Shown: positions 1 to 12,041 of the stretch, piece after piece
Layout: each line of letters begins with the position of its first letter
How positions within the stretch are numbered: the stretch's first letter is position 1
Assembly: GCF_008727755.1 (NCBI RefSeq)
Contig: NZ_CP044231.1
Location: 1 to 64,000 of the forward strand
DNA length: 64,000 nucleotides
Reading direction: 5' to 3'
Source: Microbacterium caowuchunii
GTDB taxonomy: Bacteria > Actinomycetota > Actinomycetes > Actinomycetales > Microbacteriaceae
The notes under the pieces: model-generated
The model's input: the letters and a program-made list of their open reading frames with translations, nothing else
Database searches by the model: none
Told to the model about the DNA's origin: nothing
Made by a program: the position numbers and the translations under genes

Positions 1-1410
1 ATGGCCGTGCAAGAGTCACCGGACGTCCCTGTCTGGTCCGAAGCGCTGGGAATTCTGGCCCGCGACGAACGCGTCTCGCCGCAGATGCACGGTTTCCTCA
101 ACCTCGCGGTGCCGCAGGGCGTGATGGCCGGCACCCTCTACCTCGACGTCCCCAACGACCTCACCGCCGCGCAACTGAACAAGCGTCTGCGCGCGGTGAT
201 CCTGGAGGCCCTCACCCAGGCATCGCCGACGGATGAGGTGAGCGCCTTCCGCGTCGTCGTCAACCCGGATCTCGTCGGCCAGCACCTCTCCATGCCGCAG
301 GCCGTCCAGACCGCCCCCATCGAGACGCCTCCCGCCCCCATCGAGGAACGCGTCGAGAGTCCCGGCAACGCTCGCGCCGACACCCGGCTGAATCCGAAGT
401 ACACCTTCGACCGCTTCGTCATCGGCCAGTCCAACCGCTTCGCCCATGCCGCAGCGGTGGCTGTCGCCGAGGCACCGGCCAAGGCCTACAACCCGCTGTT
501 CATCTACGGCGACTCGGGACTGGGTAAGACGCACCTGCTGCACGCCATCGGCGACTACGCCCTCAGTCTGTATCCCGGGATCCGCGTCCGGTACGTCTCC
601 AGCGAAGAGTTCACGAACGACTTCATCAACTCGATCGCCAACAACCGAGGGGCCGCGTTCCAGGCGAGGTACCGCGAGGTCGACATCCTGCTGATCGACG
701 ACATCCAGTTCCTGCAAGGACGCGCCGAGACGCAGGAGGCGTTCTTCCACACCTTCAACACCCTGCACGACCACGACAAACAGGTCGTGATCACCAGCGA
801 CGTCCCGCCGAAGCACCTCACCGGGTTCGAAGACCGGATGCGGAGCCGCTTCGAGTGGGGCCTGATCACCGACGTCCAGGCGCCCGACCTCGAGACGCGT
901 ATCGCGATCCTGCGCAAGAAGGCGCAGAACGAACGGCTCCAGATCCCCGACGAGGTCCTCGAGTACATCGCCACGGTCGTCTCGAGCAACATCCGGGAAC
1001 TGGAGGGCGCCCTCATCAGGGTCTCCGCGTTCGCCAGCCTCAACCGCTCGACGCTGGACATCTCCCTGGCACAACAGGTGCTGCGAGACATCATCGATCA
1101 GGACGATGCCAACGTCATCTCACCGACGGACATCATCACCGCGACCGCCCAGTACTTCAAGCTGTCGGTCGACGACCTGTACGGATCGAGCCGATCGCAG
1201 GCCGTGGCCACCGCCCGGCAGATCGCCATGTACCTCTGCCGGGAGCGCACGAACCTCTCTCTGCCCAAGATCGGGCAGCTGTTCGGGAACCGCGACCACA
1301 CCACGGTCATGTACGCATACAAGAAGATCAGCGACCTCATGAAGGAGCGACGCTCGATCTACAACCAGGTCTCCGAGATCACGACGCAGCTCGGACGCGT
1401 CGGCCGCTGA
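1..1410 (+). CDS. dnaA: Chromosomal replication initiator DnaA
   Basis: This 469-aa AAA+ ATPase binds DnaA boxes at oriC and opens the duplex. It has a short N-terminal interaction domain (about 1-90), a variable linker, the AAA+ core and a DNA-binding domain IV. Walker A is GDSGLGKT at 170-177, and Walker B contains D233-D234 in LLIDDIQF. The DnaA signature RDHTTVM lies at 431-437. The length is normal for the family. The start ATG is the first base of the window, so the promoter and any upstream gene cannot be seen. A strong hairpin terminator follows, then oriC, then dnaN. Confidence 0.98.
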   Translation: MAVQESPDVPVWSEALGILARDERVSPQMHGFLNLAVPQGVMAGTLYLDVPNDLTAAQLNKRLRAVILEALTQASPTDEVSAFRVVVNPDLVGQHLSMPQAVQTAPIETPPAPIEERVESPGNARADTRLNPKYTFDRFVIGQSNRFAHAAAVAVAEAPAKAYNPLFIYGDSGLGKTHLLHAIGDYALSLYPGIRVRYVSSEEFTNDFINSIANNRGAAFQARYREVDILLIDDIQFLQGRAETQEAFFHTFNTLHDHDKQVVITSDVPPKHLTGFEDRMRSRFEWGLITDVQAPDLETRIAILRKKAQNERLQIPDEVLEYIATVVSSNIRELEGALIRVSAFASLNRSTLDISLAQQVLRDIIDQDDANVISPTDIITATAQYFKLSVDDLYGSSRSQAVATARQIAMYLCRERTNLSLPKIGQLFGNRDHTTVMYAYKKISDLMKERRSIYNQVSEITTQLGRVGR

Positions 1411-1418
1411 GCCCGGAT

Positions 1419-1458
1419 CGCGAGAACGCCCCCAGGAATCCCTGGGGGCGTTCTCGCG
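1419..1458 (+). terminator. Intrinsic terminator after dnaA
   Basis: An 18-bp perfect stem (1419-1436 with 1441-1458) encloses a 4-base loop, AATC. It sits 9 bases after the dnaA stop. There is no long T run, which is usual in high-GC actinobacteria. Confidence 0.85.
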
Positions 1459-1899
1459 TCTGCGGCGGACCGGACGCGCCCGCGAGAGCCCGGACGAAGA
1501 CGACGCGCCGTCTCATGACGTCTTGACACGCGCGGGGGACCTCCCGACAATCGGCTTCTGCACATGTGGACAACCTGTGGATAACTGTGAGGCGCGCCGA
1601 CACGAATGTGAGTGGATCCGCCCCGACCTGTGGAGAACCGAATGACAAGGTGTTGTCATTCGATCCCGATTCGACAGCGGATTCCTCACGGATTCCACAA
1701 GTCACACGTGTGTAGTTCCCGCTCGCCGACAGTCATCCACCGAGTTATCCACAGTTCCCACAGTTGTTAACAAGATGACAATCACTTCTCAATGGAAACT
1801 CCTGCGATCACCTTGGGAGCCGGATGCGGGCTCGGTATTCGCCTGGGGGAATCACAGCACTAGCATGGGAAGGCCCAACCCGACTTCGAGGGAGCGTCC
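1459..1899. other. oriC: Chromosomal replication origin region (oriC)
   Basis: This non-coding stretch between dnaA and dnaN carries DnaA-box-like 9-mers. Perfect TTATCCACA lies at 1745-1753 (+) and 1576-1584 (-). One-mismatch forms lie at 1565-1573 (TTGTCCACA, -) and 1629-1637 (TTCTCCACA, -); TTGTCCACA is a common actinobacterial form. An AT-richer tract at about 1762-1800, with GTTGTTAAC, is the likeliest unwinding element. A perfect 8-bp inverted repeat (AATGACAA, 4-base spacer, TTGTCATT) at 1641-1660 is not a DnaA box. The dnaN promoter must also lie here. The assignment rests on position plus box clustering. Confidence 0.9.
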
Positions 1900-3048
1900 G
1901 TGAAGTTCCACGTCAATCGCGATGTGTTCAGCGAGGCTGTGTCGTTCGTCGTCAAGCTTCTGCCCCAGCGCAACCCTCAGCCGATCCTGGCCGGTGTCCT
2001 GATCGAAGCCGGCGAGAACGGTCTTTCGCTGTCGGCCTTCGACTACGAAGCGTCGGCACGGACGACCATCGATGCCACGGTGGACGAACCCGGCACGATC
2101 CTGGTGCACGGGCGTCTGCTCTCCGACATCGCCAGCCGTCTCCCGAACGCCCCGGTCCAGATCTCCGTCGACGACGACGGGATCCTGCTCACCTGCGGGT
2201 CCGCCCGATTCACCCTGGCGTCTATGCCGGTTCAGGAATATCCCGCGATCCCCGAGGTCAGCGGCGAATCCGGTCTCGTCCCCGCCGAGGACTTCGCCAC
2301 CGCCATCGCTCAGGTCGCCTTCGCCGCATCCCGTGACGACGTCACGCCGGTACTCACCGGCGTGCAGCTCGAGGTCAGCGGCAACCAGCTCAGCCTGGTG
2401 GCCACGGACCGTTATCGCGTTGCTCTGCGCCAGATCCCCTGGGACGGGCCCGCGACCGCCGAGGGGGAGACCACCGCGGCACTCGTCCCGGCACGCACGC
2501 TGCAGGAGGTGGGCAAGACCTTCTCGCACGGCGAGAACATCTCGATCGCCTTCTCCGGGTCCGGAGACCGGGAGATCATCGCGTTCAGCTCGGGCAACAA
2601 GACCGTCACCTCGCTGCTGATCAAGGGGAACTTCCCGCCGGTACGCCGGTTGTTCCCGGAGCAGACCGAGCACCACGCGGTGGTCAACACCGCCGATCTG
2701 GCCGAGGCCGTCCGCCGCGTCTCGCTGGTCCTCGACCGCTCCGCGCCGCTGCGTTTCACGTTCAGCGCGGAGGGCGTGGCCATGGAGGCATCCGGTACCG
2801 AACAGGCCCGCGCCTCCGAATCCGTCGACTCGACCCTGACCGGGGAGGACGTCACGCTGGGCCTCAACCCGCAGTACCTGCTCGAGGCCCTCTCCGCCGT
2901 GCGCAGCGAGTTCACCCGGGTCACCTTCACGTCCAGTGAGAACGCGAACAAGCTCAGCCCGATCCTGGTCACCCCGCAGACCTCGGTCGAGAAGGGCGGC
3001 GAGGGATCGTTCAAGTACCTGCTCCAGCCGAACCTGCTGCTTCGCTGA
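1900..3048 (+). CDS. dnaN: DNA polymerase III sliding clamp (beta subunit)
   Basis: This 382-aa beta clamp encircles DNA as a dimer and tethers polymerase and repair proteins. The N-terminus MKFHVNRDVFSEAV and the three-fold repeated clamp domain (about 1-120, 130-250 and 255-382) are typical. The GTG start at 1900 is preceded by a GAGGGAG ribosome-binding site ending about 6 bases upstream. It lies between oriC and recF, 45 bases before recF, so the two are probably co-transcribed. Confidence 0.98.
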   Translation: MKFHVNRDVFSEAVSFVVKLLPQRNPQPILAGVLIEAGENGLSLSAFDYEASARTTIDATVDEPGTILVHGRLLSDIASRLPNAPVQISVDDDGILLTCGSARFTLASMPVQEYPAIPEVSGESGLVPAEDFATAIAQVAFAASRDDVTPVLTGVQLEVSGNQLSLVATDRYRVALRQIPWDGPATAEGETTAALVPARTLQEVGKTFSHGENISIAFSGSGDREIIAFSSGNKTVTSLLIKGNFPPVRRLFPEQTEHHAVVNTADLAEAVRRVSLVLDRSAPLRFTFSAEGVAMEASGTEQARASESVDSTLTGEDVTLGLNPQYLLEALSAVRSEFTRVTFTSSENANKLSPILVTPQTSVEKGGEGSFKYLLQPNLLLR

Positions 3049-3093
3049 GTACTCCCCCGTTCGGATGACCGAGGTCACGGGTAGTCTGACTCG

Positions 3094-4248
3094 GTGATCG
3101 TGGAGCAGCTGAGTCTCGTGGACTTCCGCAACTACGAACACGCGGAACTGTCGTTCGCGAGCGGTGCGAACCTGCTGGTCGGACGCAACGGCCAGGGGAA
3201 GACGAACCTCGCCGAGGCGATCACCTACCTCGCGACGCTCGGGTCGCACCGGGTCTCGGCGGACGCTCCCCTCGTCCGGGCCGGGGCGGACGCCGCGATC
3301 GTCCGCACAAGACTCGCGCACGGTGAGCGCCGGGTGCTCCTCGAGGTGCAGATCAACAAGACCGGATCCAACAAGGCCCGCGTCGGCGGAGCGCCGGTGC
3401 GGACCGCCGAACTCCCCCGCTACGCGCAGGTTGTCCTCTTCGCGCCCGAGGATCTGCAGATCGTGCGGGGCGACCCGTCCGCACGTCGGCGGTTCGCCGA
3501 CCAGCTGCTGGTCCAGCGGATCCCCCGGATGGCGGGTGTGCTGGCCGACTACGACCGGGTCCTGCGCCAGCGCACGGCACTGCTGAAGTCGGCGCGGGCC
3601 CGGGGCCTGCGCGCCGACGGGCTCCCCACCCTCGACGTGTGGGACGACAAGCTCGTCGCGCTCGGCACCGAGATCATCCAGGCCCGCGGCCGCCTCGCCG
3701 ACGATCTGCATCCTCCGCTCGTGGCGGCCTACGCGGCGATCGCGGGCGCGGACCACTCCCCCGAGATCGGCTGGGTCTCCTCGCTGGCCGGCGCGGACCC
3801 GGAGGAGGATGCGGATGCCTCCGGCACGCTCGCCGCGGGCGACACCGCTCAGGCGTTCCGTGCCGCCCTCGCCGCCCGGCGCACCGCCGAGCTCGAGCGC
3901 GGGGTGACGCTCGTCGGTCCGCACCGCGACGACCTCCTGCTGCGCATCCGTTCCCTCCCCGTGAAGGGGTACGCCTCCCACGGGGAGTCCTGGTCGGTGG
4001 CGCTCGCGCTCCGGCTGGCGTCGGCGCAGCTGCTGCGTGCGGATTCCGCGCTGGGCGACCCGATCGTCATCCTCGACGACGTCTTCGCCGAGCTCGACGC
4101 GGACCGCCGGGCGCGCCTCGCGGCGCTGGTGGCGGACTTCGAGCAGGTCATCGTGACCGCTGCCGTCGAAGCGGATGTCCCGGCCGGGCTCCGCGGCAGG
4201 ACAGTACGGATCGAAGCCGGCCGCATCCGGGGAATCGACGATGACTGA
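3094..4248 (+). CDS. recF: DNA replication and repair protein RecF
   Basis: This 384-aa SMC-like ATPase of the RecFOR pathway loads RecA at single-strand gaps. Walker A is GRNGQGKT at 30-37. The C-terminal ABC-type signature region and Walker B (IVILDDVFAELD, near residue 330) are intact. It has a GTG start. Its end overlaps the next gene by 8 bases (ATGACTGA), indicating translational coupling. No gnd gene intervenes between dnaN and recF. Confidence 0.97.
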   Translation: MIVEQLSLVDFRNYEHAELSFASGANLLVGRNGQGKTNLAEAITYLATLGSHRVSADAPLVRAGADAAIVRTRLAHGERRVLLEVQINKTGSNKARVGGAPVRTAELPRYAQVVLFAPEDLQIVRGDPSARRRFADQLLVQRIPRMAGVLADYDRVLRQRTALLKSARARGLRADGLPTLDVWDDKLVALGTEIIQARGRLADDLHPPLVAAYAAIAGADHSPEIGWVSSLAGADPEEDADASGTLAAGDTAQAFRAALAARRTAELERGVTLVGPHRDDLLLRIRSLPVKGYASHGESWSVALALRLASAQLLRADSALGDPIVILDDVFAELDADRRARLAALVADFEQVIVTAAVEADVPAGLRGRTVRIEAGRIRGIDDD

Positions 4249-4732
4249 CGCCGAGGACGACCTGCCCGAGACCCTGTCCACCTATCTGCGGCTGCGGGGG
4301 CTCGAACCGACGGGCCGGCGCTCGCGCCGCAAGCGGCGGGTTCCCGGCGACGGCGAGAGCATCCCCTTCGCTCCGGGCCGTGACCCGCACGGGCTCGGCG
4401 ACGTGATCGCGGTCTGGACGCGCCAGGCCGGATGGGACCCGCTGCTGGCCCGCGAAGACCTCATCCTGAAGTGGCGCGAGGTCGCCGGCGACGAAACCGC
4501 CCAGCACACGCGTCCGGTCGGTCTGGACGCCGGGGTGCTGACGGTGCAGTGCGACTCCACGGCGTGGGCGAAGCAGCTTCGCATCATGCGCACGCACATC
4601 GTGACGGAGATCGCGCAGCGGTTCCCGGACGCCGGTGTGCAGAATGTCCGCTTCGTCGGACCGGACGTCCCTTCGTGGAAATGGGGTCCCAGAGCCGTTC
4701 CAGGCCGGGGTCCTCGGGATACCTACGGATAA
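4241..4732 (+). CDS. dciA: DciA/DUF721 family replication protein
   Basis: A 163-aa DUF721 protein. In bacteria lacking DnaC or DnaI, DciA proteins assist loading of the replicative helicase DnaB. The N-terminal part (about 20-50) is basic and probably disordered. The conserved DUF721 core is at about 60-140 and includes LKWREVAGD and the DSTAWAKQLR segment. The C-terminal WGPRAVPGRGPRDTYG is typical of actinobacterial members. ATG 4241, inside the end of recF, is chosen because the open frame upstream lies over recF and is not conserved in character. The position after recF matches Rv0004 of M. tuberculosis. Confidence 0.9.
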   Translation: MTDAEDDLPETLSTYLRLRGLEPTGRRSRRKRRVPGDGESIPFAPGRDPHGLGDVIAVWTRQAGWDPLLAREDLILKWREVAGDETAQHTRPVGLDAGVLTVQCDSTAWAKQLRIMRTHIVTEIAQRFPDAGVQNVRFVGPDVPSWKWGPRAVPGRGPRDTYG

Positions 4733-4808
4733 CCCACGTACCGAGGTACCTTGGCGGATTTCATCACGCCACACGGGCGCACACGCCCCGCGGAAGATGC
4801 TGAGTTGA

Positions 4809-4814
4809 TAGAAT
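4809..4814 (+). promoter_or_regulatory. Candidate -10 element for gyrB
   Basis: TAGAAT sits 40 bases before the gyrB ATG in the 121-base gap after dciA. The same kind of hexamer precedes purA and the mnh operon in this window. No convincing -35 hexamer is seen at 17 bases, so this is a weak call. Confidence 0.4.
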
Positions 4815-4853
4815 GACCAGGACCCGTCTACTGAACCGGAGCGCTCGAAACCC

Positions 4854-6890
4854 ATGACGTCCTCTACACCTCCCAGCGTGCCCGGCGACAACGGAAACGA
4901 CGACGCGACCGACGGCCGGAACGACTACGGAGCCGACGCCATCCAGGTGCTCGAGGGCCTCGAGGCCGTTCGCAAGCGCCCGGGCATGTACATCGGATCG
5001 ACCGGTCCGCGCGGTCTGCACCACCTCGTGTACGAGATCGTCGACAACTCCGTCGATGAGGCGCTCGCGGGGTACTGCGACCGGATCGAGGTGACGATCC
5101 TCCCCGACGGCGCGGTCCGCGTGATCGACAACGGCCGTGGCATCCCGGTGGACATCCATAAGGCCGAGGGGAAGTCGACCGTCGAGGTCGTGCTCACCGT
5201 CCTCCACGCCGGTGGCAAGTTCGGCGGCGGCGGATACGCGGTCTCCGGCGGTCTGCACGGCGTCGGCTCCTCCGTCGTGAATGCTCTCTCCAGCCGGCTC
5301 GAGGTGGAGGTCAAGCGTCAGGGGGCGGTGTGGCGTCAGTCCTACCGCGACGGCGGCGTGCCCCAGGCGCCTCTGGAGAAGGCCGAGGACAGCACCGAGA
5401 CCGGCACGACCATCACGTTCTGGCCGGACGCCACGATCTTCGAGTCCGTCGATTTCGACTACGACACCCTGCGGACGCGTTTCCAGCAGATGGCGTTCCT
5501 GAACAAGGGACTGGCCATCTCCCTCCGCGACGAGCGGGCGGACCGGGCGATCGACGAAGAGGTCGACGGGCAGCTCGTGGTCACCCAGCCGCACGACGAG
5601 TTCCTCTACGAGCGGGGTCTCGTCGACTACGTCGAGTACCTCAACCGCGTCCGCAAGGCCGAGGCGGTCAACGACGCCATCATCGACTTCGAGTCCGAGG
5701 ACACCGAGCGCAAGATCGCGCTGGAGCTCGCGATGCAGTGGACCACGTCCTACACGGAGAACGTCTTCACCTACGCGAACACCATCAACACGCACGAGGG
5801 CGGCACCCACGAAGAGGGATTCCGCGCCGCGCTGACGACACTGGTGAACAAATACGCCCGCGCGAACAACCTGCTCAAGGAGAAGGACGACAACCTCTCC
5901 GGCGAGGACGTGCGCGAGGGCCTCACCGCCGTCATCTCGGTCAAGCTCGCAGAGCCCCAGTTCGAGGGCCAGACCAAGACCAAGCTCGGCAACACCGAGG
6001 CGAAGGCGTTCGTGCAGAAGGTCGTCGGGGACCAGCTCGGCGACTGGTTCGACAGGAACCCGCAGCAGGCGAAGAACATCATCCGCAAGGCGATCGATGC
6101 GGCGACCGCCCGGATGGCGGCGCGCAAGGCCCGCGAGACCGCACGCCGTAAGAGCGTGTTCGAGTCCGCCTCGATGCCGGACAAACTCAAGGACTGCACG
6201 AGCAAGGACCCCGTCATCAGCGAGATCTTCCTCGTCGAGGGTGACTCGGCCGGCGGCTCCGCGGTGCAGGGCCGGGACCCGTACACCCAGGCGATCCTCG
6301 CGCTGCGCGGCAAGATCCTCAACGTCGAACGCGCACGCCTCGACCGTGCGTTGGGTAACAACGAGGTCCAGGCGATGATCCAGGCCTTCGGTACGGGTAT
6401 CGGCGAGGACTTCAACATCGAGAAGGCCCGGTACCACAAGATCGTCCTGATGGCCGATGCGGATGTCGACGGTCAGCACATCACGACGCTGCTGCTCACC
6501 CTCCTGTTCCGTTACATGCGCGGGCTGATCGAGGCGGGGTACGTGTACCTCGCGCAGCCCCCGCTGTATCGCCTGAAGTGGTCCAACTCCGCGCACGAGT
6601 ACGTCTACAGCGACGCGGAGCGCGACGCGCTGCTCGCCGAGGGACTGGCCGGCAACAAGCGGATCCCGAAGGACAACGGTATCCAGCGCTACAAGGGGCT
6701 CGGCGAAATGAACGCCAAGGAACTGTGGGAGACGACGATGGACCCGCAGACCCGCACCCTGCTGCAGGTCACCATCGACGACGCGGCCGCCGCGGACGAG
6801 ATCTTCTCCACGCTGATGGGTGAGGACGTCGAATCCCGGCGTCACTTCATCCAGCGCAACGCCAAGGACGTCCGGTTCCTCGACATCTAG
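4854..6890 (+). CDS. gyrB: DNA gyrase subunit B
   Basis: This 678-aa ATPase subunit of DNA gyrase introduces negative supercoils together with GyrA. The GHKL ATP site shows [10 protein letters not shown] near residue 60 and the glycine-rich lid [13 protein letters not shown]. The Toprim domain has EGDSAGG starting at E462 and the metal-binding D535-x-D537-x-D539. [10 protein letters not shown] near the C-terminus is the expected gyrase B signature. The length is typical for single-ORF actinobacterial GyrB. gyrA follows after 56 bases. Confidence 0.98.
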   Translation: MTSSTPPSVPGDNGNDDATDGRNDYGADAIQVLEGLEAVRKRPGMYIGSTGPRGLHHLVYEIVDNSVDEALAGYCDRIEVTILPDGAVRVIDNGRGIPVDIHKAEGKSTVEVVLTVLHAGGKFGGGGYAVSGGLHGVGSSVVNALSSRLEVEVKRQGAVWRQSYRDGGVPQAPLEKAEDSTETGTTITFWPDATIFESVDFDYDTLRTRFQQMAFLNKGLAISLRDERADRAIDEEVDGQLVVTQPHDEFLYERGLVDYVEYLNRVRKAEAVNDAIIDFESEDTERKIALELAMQWTTSYTENVFTYANTINTHEGGTHEEGFRAALTTLVNKYARANNLLKEKDDNLSGEDVREGLTAVISVKLAEPQFEGQTKTKLGNTEAKAFVQKVVGDQLGDWFDRNPQQAKNIIRKAIDAATARMAARKARETARRKSVFESASMPDKLKDCTSKDPVISEIFLVEGDSAGGSAVQGRDPYTQAILALRGKILNVERARLDRALGNNEVQAMIQAFGTGIGEDFNIEKARYHKIVLMADADVDGQHITTLLLTLLFRYMRGLIEAGYVYLAQPPLYRLKWSNSAHEYVYSDAERDALLAEGLAGNKRIPKDNGIQRYKGLGEMNAKELWETTMDPQTRTLLQVTIDDAAAADEIFSTLMGEDVESRRHFIQRNAKDVRFLDI

Positions 6891-6946
6891 GTCCTCTCGA
6901 GATCTGAGAGACCCCGGTTCCGGCTTACATCACGAAGAAGAGAAGA

Positions 6947-9495
<2,549 letters not shown>

Positions 9496-9499
<4 letters not shown>

Positions 9500-9900
9500 G
9501 CACGGTAGCCGACAAGCTCGCCAAGAAGTCGAGCAGCAAGAGCAGCGCCAAGCAGGTGCGCCTCCGCCTCGTCTACGTCGACTTCTGGTCGGCGGTGAAG
9601 CTGTCGTTCCTGGCGGCGGTCGCGCTGGCGATCGTGACGGTCGTCTCGTTCTTCCTGGTCTACATGATCGTCCAGACCACCGGACTGATCGCGAAGGCCG
9701 ACGAGTTCTTCGCGTCCTTCTCCGACGGCTCGCTCTCGCTGAGTCAGTTCGTCGGACTGCCGCAGGTGATGGCGTTCGCCGCGGTCGTGGCGATCCTGAA
9801 CCTCGTCGTCGTCACGGTCCTCGGAGCCGTCGTCGCGGGGATCTACAACCTCGCGGTGAAGGTGACCGGCGGTCTCCTCGTGGGGTTCACATCCAACTGA
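9496..9900 (+). CDS. DUF3566 family membrane protein
   Basis: A 134-aa protein with a basic, Lys/Ser-rich N-terminal tail (1-22) and two hydrophobic segments (about 33-60 and 88-118). This is the architecture of the DUF3566 proteins encoded immediately after gyrA across Actinobacteria (Rv0007 in M. tuberculosis). Its start overlaps the gyrA stop by 4 bases, so translation is probably coupled to gyrase. The function is not established. Family assignment rests on topology and position. Confidence 0.85.
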
Positions 9901-9907
9901 CCGCCGA

Positions 9908-9937
9908 TTCGTGAAATCGCGCCGATTCCGGTAAAGT
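9908..9937 (+). promoter_or_regulatory. Candidate promoter for the tRNA-Ile/tRNA-Ala pair
   Basis: A TTCGTG -35-like hexamer (9908-9913) and TAAAGT -10-like hexamer (9932-9937) are separated by 18 bases, about 35 bases upstream of the first tRNA. This is a consensus match only. Confidence 0.4.
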
Positions 9938-9971
9938 CTTGGAGGTTGGCGGCGCGAGTCGGCAACAGTTC

Positions 9972-10045
9972 GGGGCTATAGCTCAGGCGGTTAGAGCGCT
10001 TCACTGATAATGAAGAGGTCCCAGGTTCAAGTCCTGGTAGCCCCA
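9972..10045 (+). tRNA. tRNA-Ile (anticodon GAT)
   Basis: A 74-base cloverleaf. The acceptor stem GGGGCTA (9972-9978) pairs with TAGCCCC (10038-10044), with discriminator A at 10045. The anticodon stem-loop is CTTCA-CTGATAA-TGAAG with GAT at 10006-10008. The T-loop GTTCAAGTC is normal. CCA is not fully encoded. Confidence 0.97.
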
Positions 10046-10057
10046 CCGAACAGCCCC

Positions 10058-10130
10058 GGGGCCTTAGCTCAGTTGGTAGAGCGCCTGCTTTGCAAGCAGG
10101 ATGTCAGGAGTTCGAATCTCCTAGGCTCCA
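10058..10130 (+). tRNA. tRNA-Ala (anticodon TGC)
   Basis: A 73-base cloverleaf. Acceptor GGGGCCT (10058-10064) pairs with AGGCTCC (10123-10129) with one G-T pair, and the discriminator is A at 10130. The anticodon stem-loop is CCTGC-TTTGCAA-GCAGG with TGC at 10091-10093. It lies 12 bases after tRNA-Ile, so both are likely on one transcript. The same pair lies near gyrA in other actinobacteria. Confidence 0.97.
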
Positions 10131-10140
10131 CACCTCGCAA

Positions 10141-10183
10141 GAACCCCCGGAACCCCGCAGAAACAGCGGAGTTCCGGGGGTTC
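10141..10183 (+). terminator. Terminator after the tRNA pair
   Basis: GAACCCCCGGAAC (10141-10153) pairs with GTTCCGGGGGTTC (10171-10183). A further inner CCGC/GCGG pair extends the stem. The downstream bases TTCGTTT are moderately T-rich. Confidence 0.85.
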
Positions 10184-10451
10184 TTCGTTTCCCGTGGAAC
10201 GGCTCAGACGGTGCCCGCGGGATGCCGGCGCCCCCGCGACGGCCGGACGTCGTGCAAGCGCCGCCGAGAGCGCTGTGGCGGTCACCAGGGCCGCGAGGGC
10301 GCCGGCGACCGTGCGACTCGGGATGCCCGGGACCATGAGGTACCAGTCCGAGCGGCCGGACATGGGCGTAACGAGGAAGTCTCCGATCCCGTTCCGGGGG
10401 GATCGGCATCCTCGGGCGAAGAGAACGCCACTGGCCGATATAGTCACGGGC
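10184..10451. other. Gap without a recognisable gene
   Basis: Between the tRNA terminator and the NUDIX gene I see no convincing coding frame. The plus-strand frame is open upstream of the NUDIX ATG, but its Arg/Ala-rich translation looks like a high-GC artefact. The NUDIX promoter should lie in the last 60 bases. Confidence 0.5.
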
Positions 10452-10877
10452 ATGGATCTGCGCGTCGCGGCGTACGCGATCGTCACCGATGAGGAGGGAC
10501 GGATCCTGCTCGCGCACTGGAACGAGGGGCGCCGGAGCGCATGGACGCTCCCCGGCGGCGGCCTGGAGCAGGGCGAGGACCCCGTGCACGCCGTGCGCCG
10601 TGAGGTGCGGGAAGAGACGGGCTACCGTGTCGGGGTGGGCGACCTGCTCGGCATCCATTCCCGCGTGATCCCCGCACATCGCCGGATCGCGAAGTCCGAC
10701 ACGCCGCTGCACACCCTGCGGATCATCTACCGAGCAACGATCGTCGGTGGGCGACTGCGCGCCGAGGTGAACGGCTCGACGGACCGGGCGCAGTGGTTCG
10801 CGTTGGACGAGCTGAGATCCGTGCCTCGGGTAAAGCTGGTCGCCATCGGGTTGCGGATGGCGGGGCTGAAGGCCTAG
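10452..10877 (+). CDS. NUDIX hydrolase
   Basis: A 141-aa NUDIX-fold hydrolase acting on some nucleoside-diphosphate-linked substrate; the exact substrate cannot be read from sequence. The Nudix box is present as GGGLEQGEDPVHAVRREVREE followed by TGY, near residues 36-58. Its REVREE stretch carries the metal-binding glutamates. ATG 10452 is chosen because family homology begins at once (DLRVAAYAIVTDEEGRILL), although the frame stays open upstream. The gene stands alone and converges on the YbaK gene, with which it overlaps by 4 bases. Confidence 0.9.
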   Translation: MDLRVAAYAIVTDEEGRILLAHWNEGRRSAWTLPGGGLEQGEDPVHAVRREVREETGYRVGVGDLLGIHSRVIPAHRRIAKSDTPLHTLRIIYRATIVGGRLRAEVNGSTDRAQWFALDELRSVPRVKLVAIGLRMAGLKA

Positions 10878-11356
10878 CGGGCGGGTTGCGGAGCGGAGAT
10901 GTCCGTCACCGTCGCGGAGAGCGCCTCGAGCACGTCGTCCGCGTCGACGAAGAGGCTGTAGCCGCGGGCGCCGGCGCCCATGGCGATCCGCCTCCCTCGC
11001 ATGCTCTCATCGGCATATACCGGCCACGCGGTGGTGCTGCCGAGCGGGACGATCGTGCCGCGCTCGTACCCGGTCGCCTCGAACGCCCGGTCGGGATCGG
11101 GCAGATGCAGTTTGTTCACGCCCACGGCGGCACGCAGCTTCGGCCAGGAGATGACCCGGTCCCCCGGGATCAGGGCGAACAGAAAACTGTCGTCGCTGCG
11201 CGCGACCACGAGGGTCTTCACGATGTCGGCCGGCGGGATCCCCAGTAGCGCTGCCGCTCCGGCCAGGCTCGTCGCATCCGGGCGCTCCCGGATGTCCACG
11301 GAGAGACCGAGGGCGGATGCGGCACGCCGCACCCGCCCTGTCGGATCCTGTGTCAC
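10874..11356 (-). CDS. YbaK/EbsC-type aminoacyl-tRNA deacylase
   Basis: A 160-aa YbaK/ProX-domain protein of the family that hydrolyses mischarged aminoacyl-tRNA such as Cys-tRNA(Pro). The family pattern is seen in IVKTLVVARSDDSFLFALIPGD (about 45-65), the lysine-containing VGVNKLHL segment and the C-terminal GARGYSLFVDADD. GTG 11356 is chosen because it overlaps the upstream gene's stop by 4 bases (GTGA) and removes an Arg-rich non-homologous extension. It shares a transcript with the membrane-anchored gene upstream and converges with the NUDIX gene. Confidence 0.85.
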   Translation of the reverse strand: MTQDPTGRVRRAASALGLSVDIRERPDATSLAGAAALLGIPPADIVKTLVVARSDDSFLFALIPGDRVISWPKLRAAVGVNKLHLPDPDRAFEATGYERGTIVPLGSTTAWPVYADESMRGRRIAMGAGARGYSLFVDADDVLEALSATVTDISAPQPAR

Positions 11357-11943
11357 GCGTCGGGTGCGCGGAGCGGGTCGTCCGCGACCCAGAGTTCGTC
11401 GTCCGCGCGCAGGGTCTGCCACGCGGCGTACAGCACGCCTGCGGCGGCCGCGACACCGAGGAGGATGGCGATGACGCTGCCGGCCCCCATGCCCTTCTTC
11501 TTCTTCTTCTGCGGCTCCAGGGCGGACAGCTTCCCCGTCAGCGCGCGAGTGGCCTGCTTGCCGTACTTCGCGGCGTTCTTCTGGTAGGCGGCGCTGTCGA
11601 AGGACACGCCGCGGCCCGACTGGAGGCGGGCCCGGGTGTCGTTCGCCGCATCCCAGACGGACATGGCACTGCCGACGACCGCGCCCGCAGCGGGCAGGAC
11701 GTTCTCGGACAGCACCTTGCGAGACGTCTTCACGCCGCGGTCGACGTACGGTGCGGCGTACCGCTCGTAGCCGCCTTTGACCGTGGGCACCACGTATTCG
11801 CGGTTGTAGTGGCCGAGCTGGCGTCCGGCCTCTCGGGCGACATCGGCCGCCTCACCGACGAGCACCTGCTGGGATTCCCACACCTTCGTGGCGTGGTTCT
11901 GGAGCTTGCGGAGCTCCTTCTTCCGTTTGCGACTGAGGCTCAC
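11353..11943 (-). CDS. Membrane-anchored hypothetical protein
   Basis: A 196-aa protein of unknown function. It starts with a strongly basic stretch (SRKRKKELRK, 3-12). Helical, charged sequence follows to about 140, then a run of five lysines, then one hydrophobic segment at about 152-172 and a short acidic tail. This suggests a largely soluble domain tethered by a C-terminal helix. It is translationally coupled to the YbaK-type gene by a GTGA overlap. I do not recognise a named domain. Confidence 0.75.
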   Translation of the reverse strand: MSLSRKRKKELRKLQNHATKVWESQQVLVGEAADVAREAGRQLGHYNREYVVPTVKGGYERYAAPYVDRGVKTSRKVLSENVLPAAGAVVGSAMSVWDAANDTRARLQSGRGVSFDSAAYQKNAAKYGKQATRALTGKLSALEPQKKKKKGMGAGSVIAILLGVAAAAGVLYAAWQTLRADDELWVADDPLRAPDA

Positions 11944-12041
11944 GTGAGATCCCCCTATTCATGGGTTGTGGTGTGCCCATCCTGCCAGAGGATGACTCTG
12001 TAGACGGCAGGGCTTGCAGCGAACTCTGAGAGAATGTAGCC

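Noticed and set aside
1852-4281. Very long antisense open frame (809 codons) over dnaN and recF
   Set aside because: It is a high-GC shadow frame with Arg/Gly/Asp-rich translation and no family features, lying opposite two certain genes.
4764-6845. Long antisense open frame over gyrB
   Set aside because: Its translation is low-complexity Leu/Val/Arg/Asp and mirrors gyrB codons; the gyrB frame is unmistakable.
9843-10046. Minus-strand open frame across tRNA-Ile
   Set aside because: It overlaps a certain tRNA and the end of the DUF3566 gene.
10194-10451. Upstream extension of the NUDIX gene
   Set aside because: The extra residues are Arg/Ala-rich and unrelated to the family, which starts cleanly at ATG 10452.
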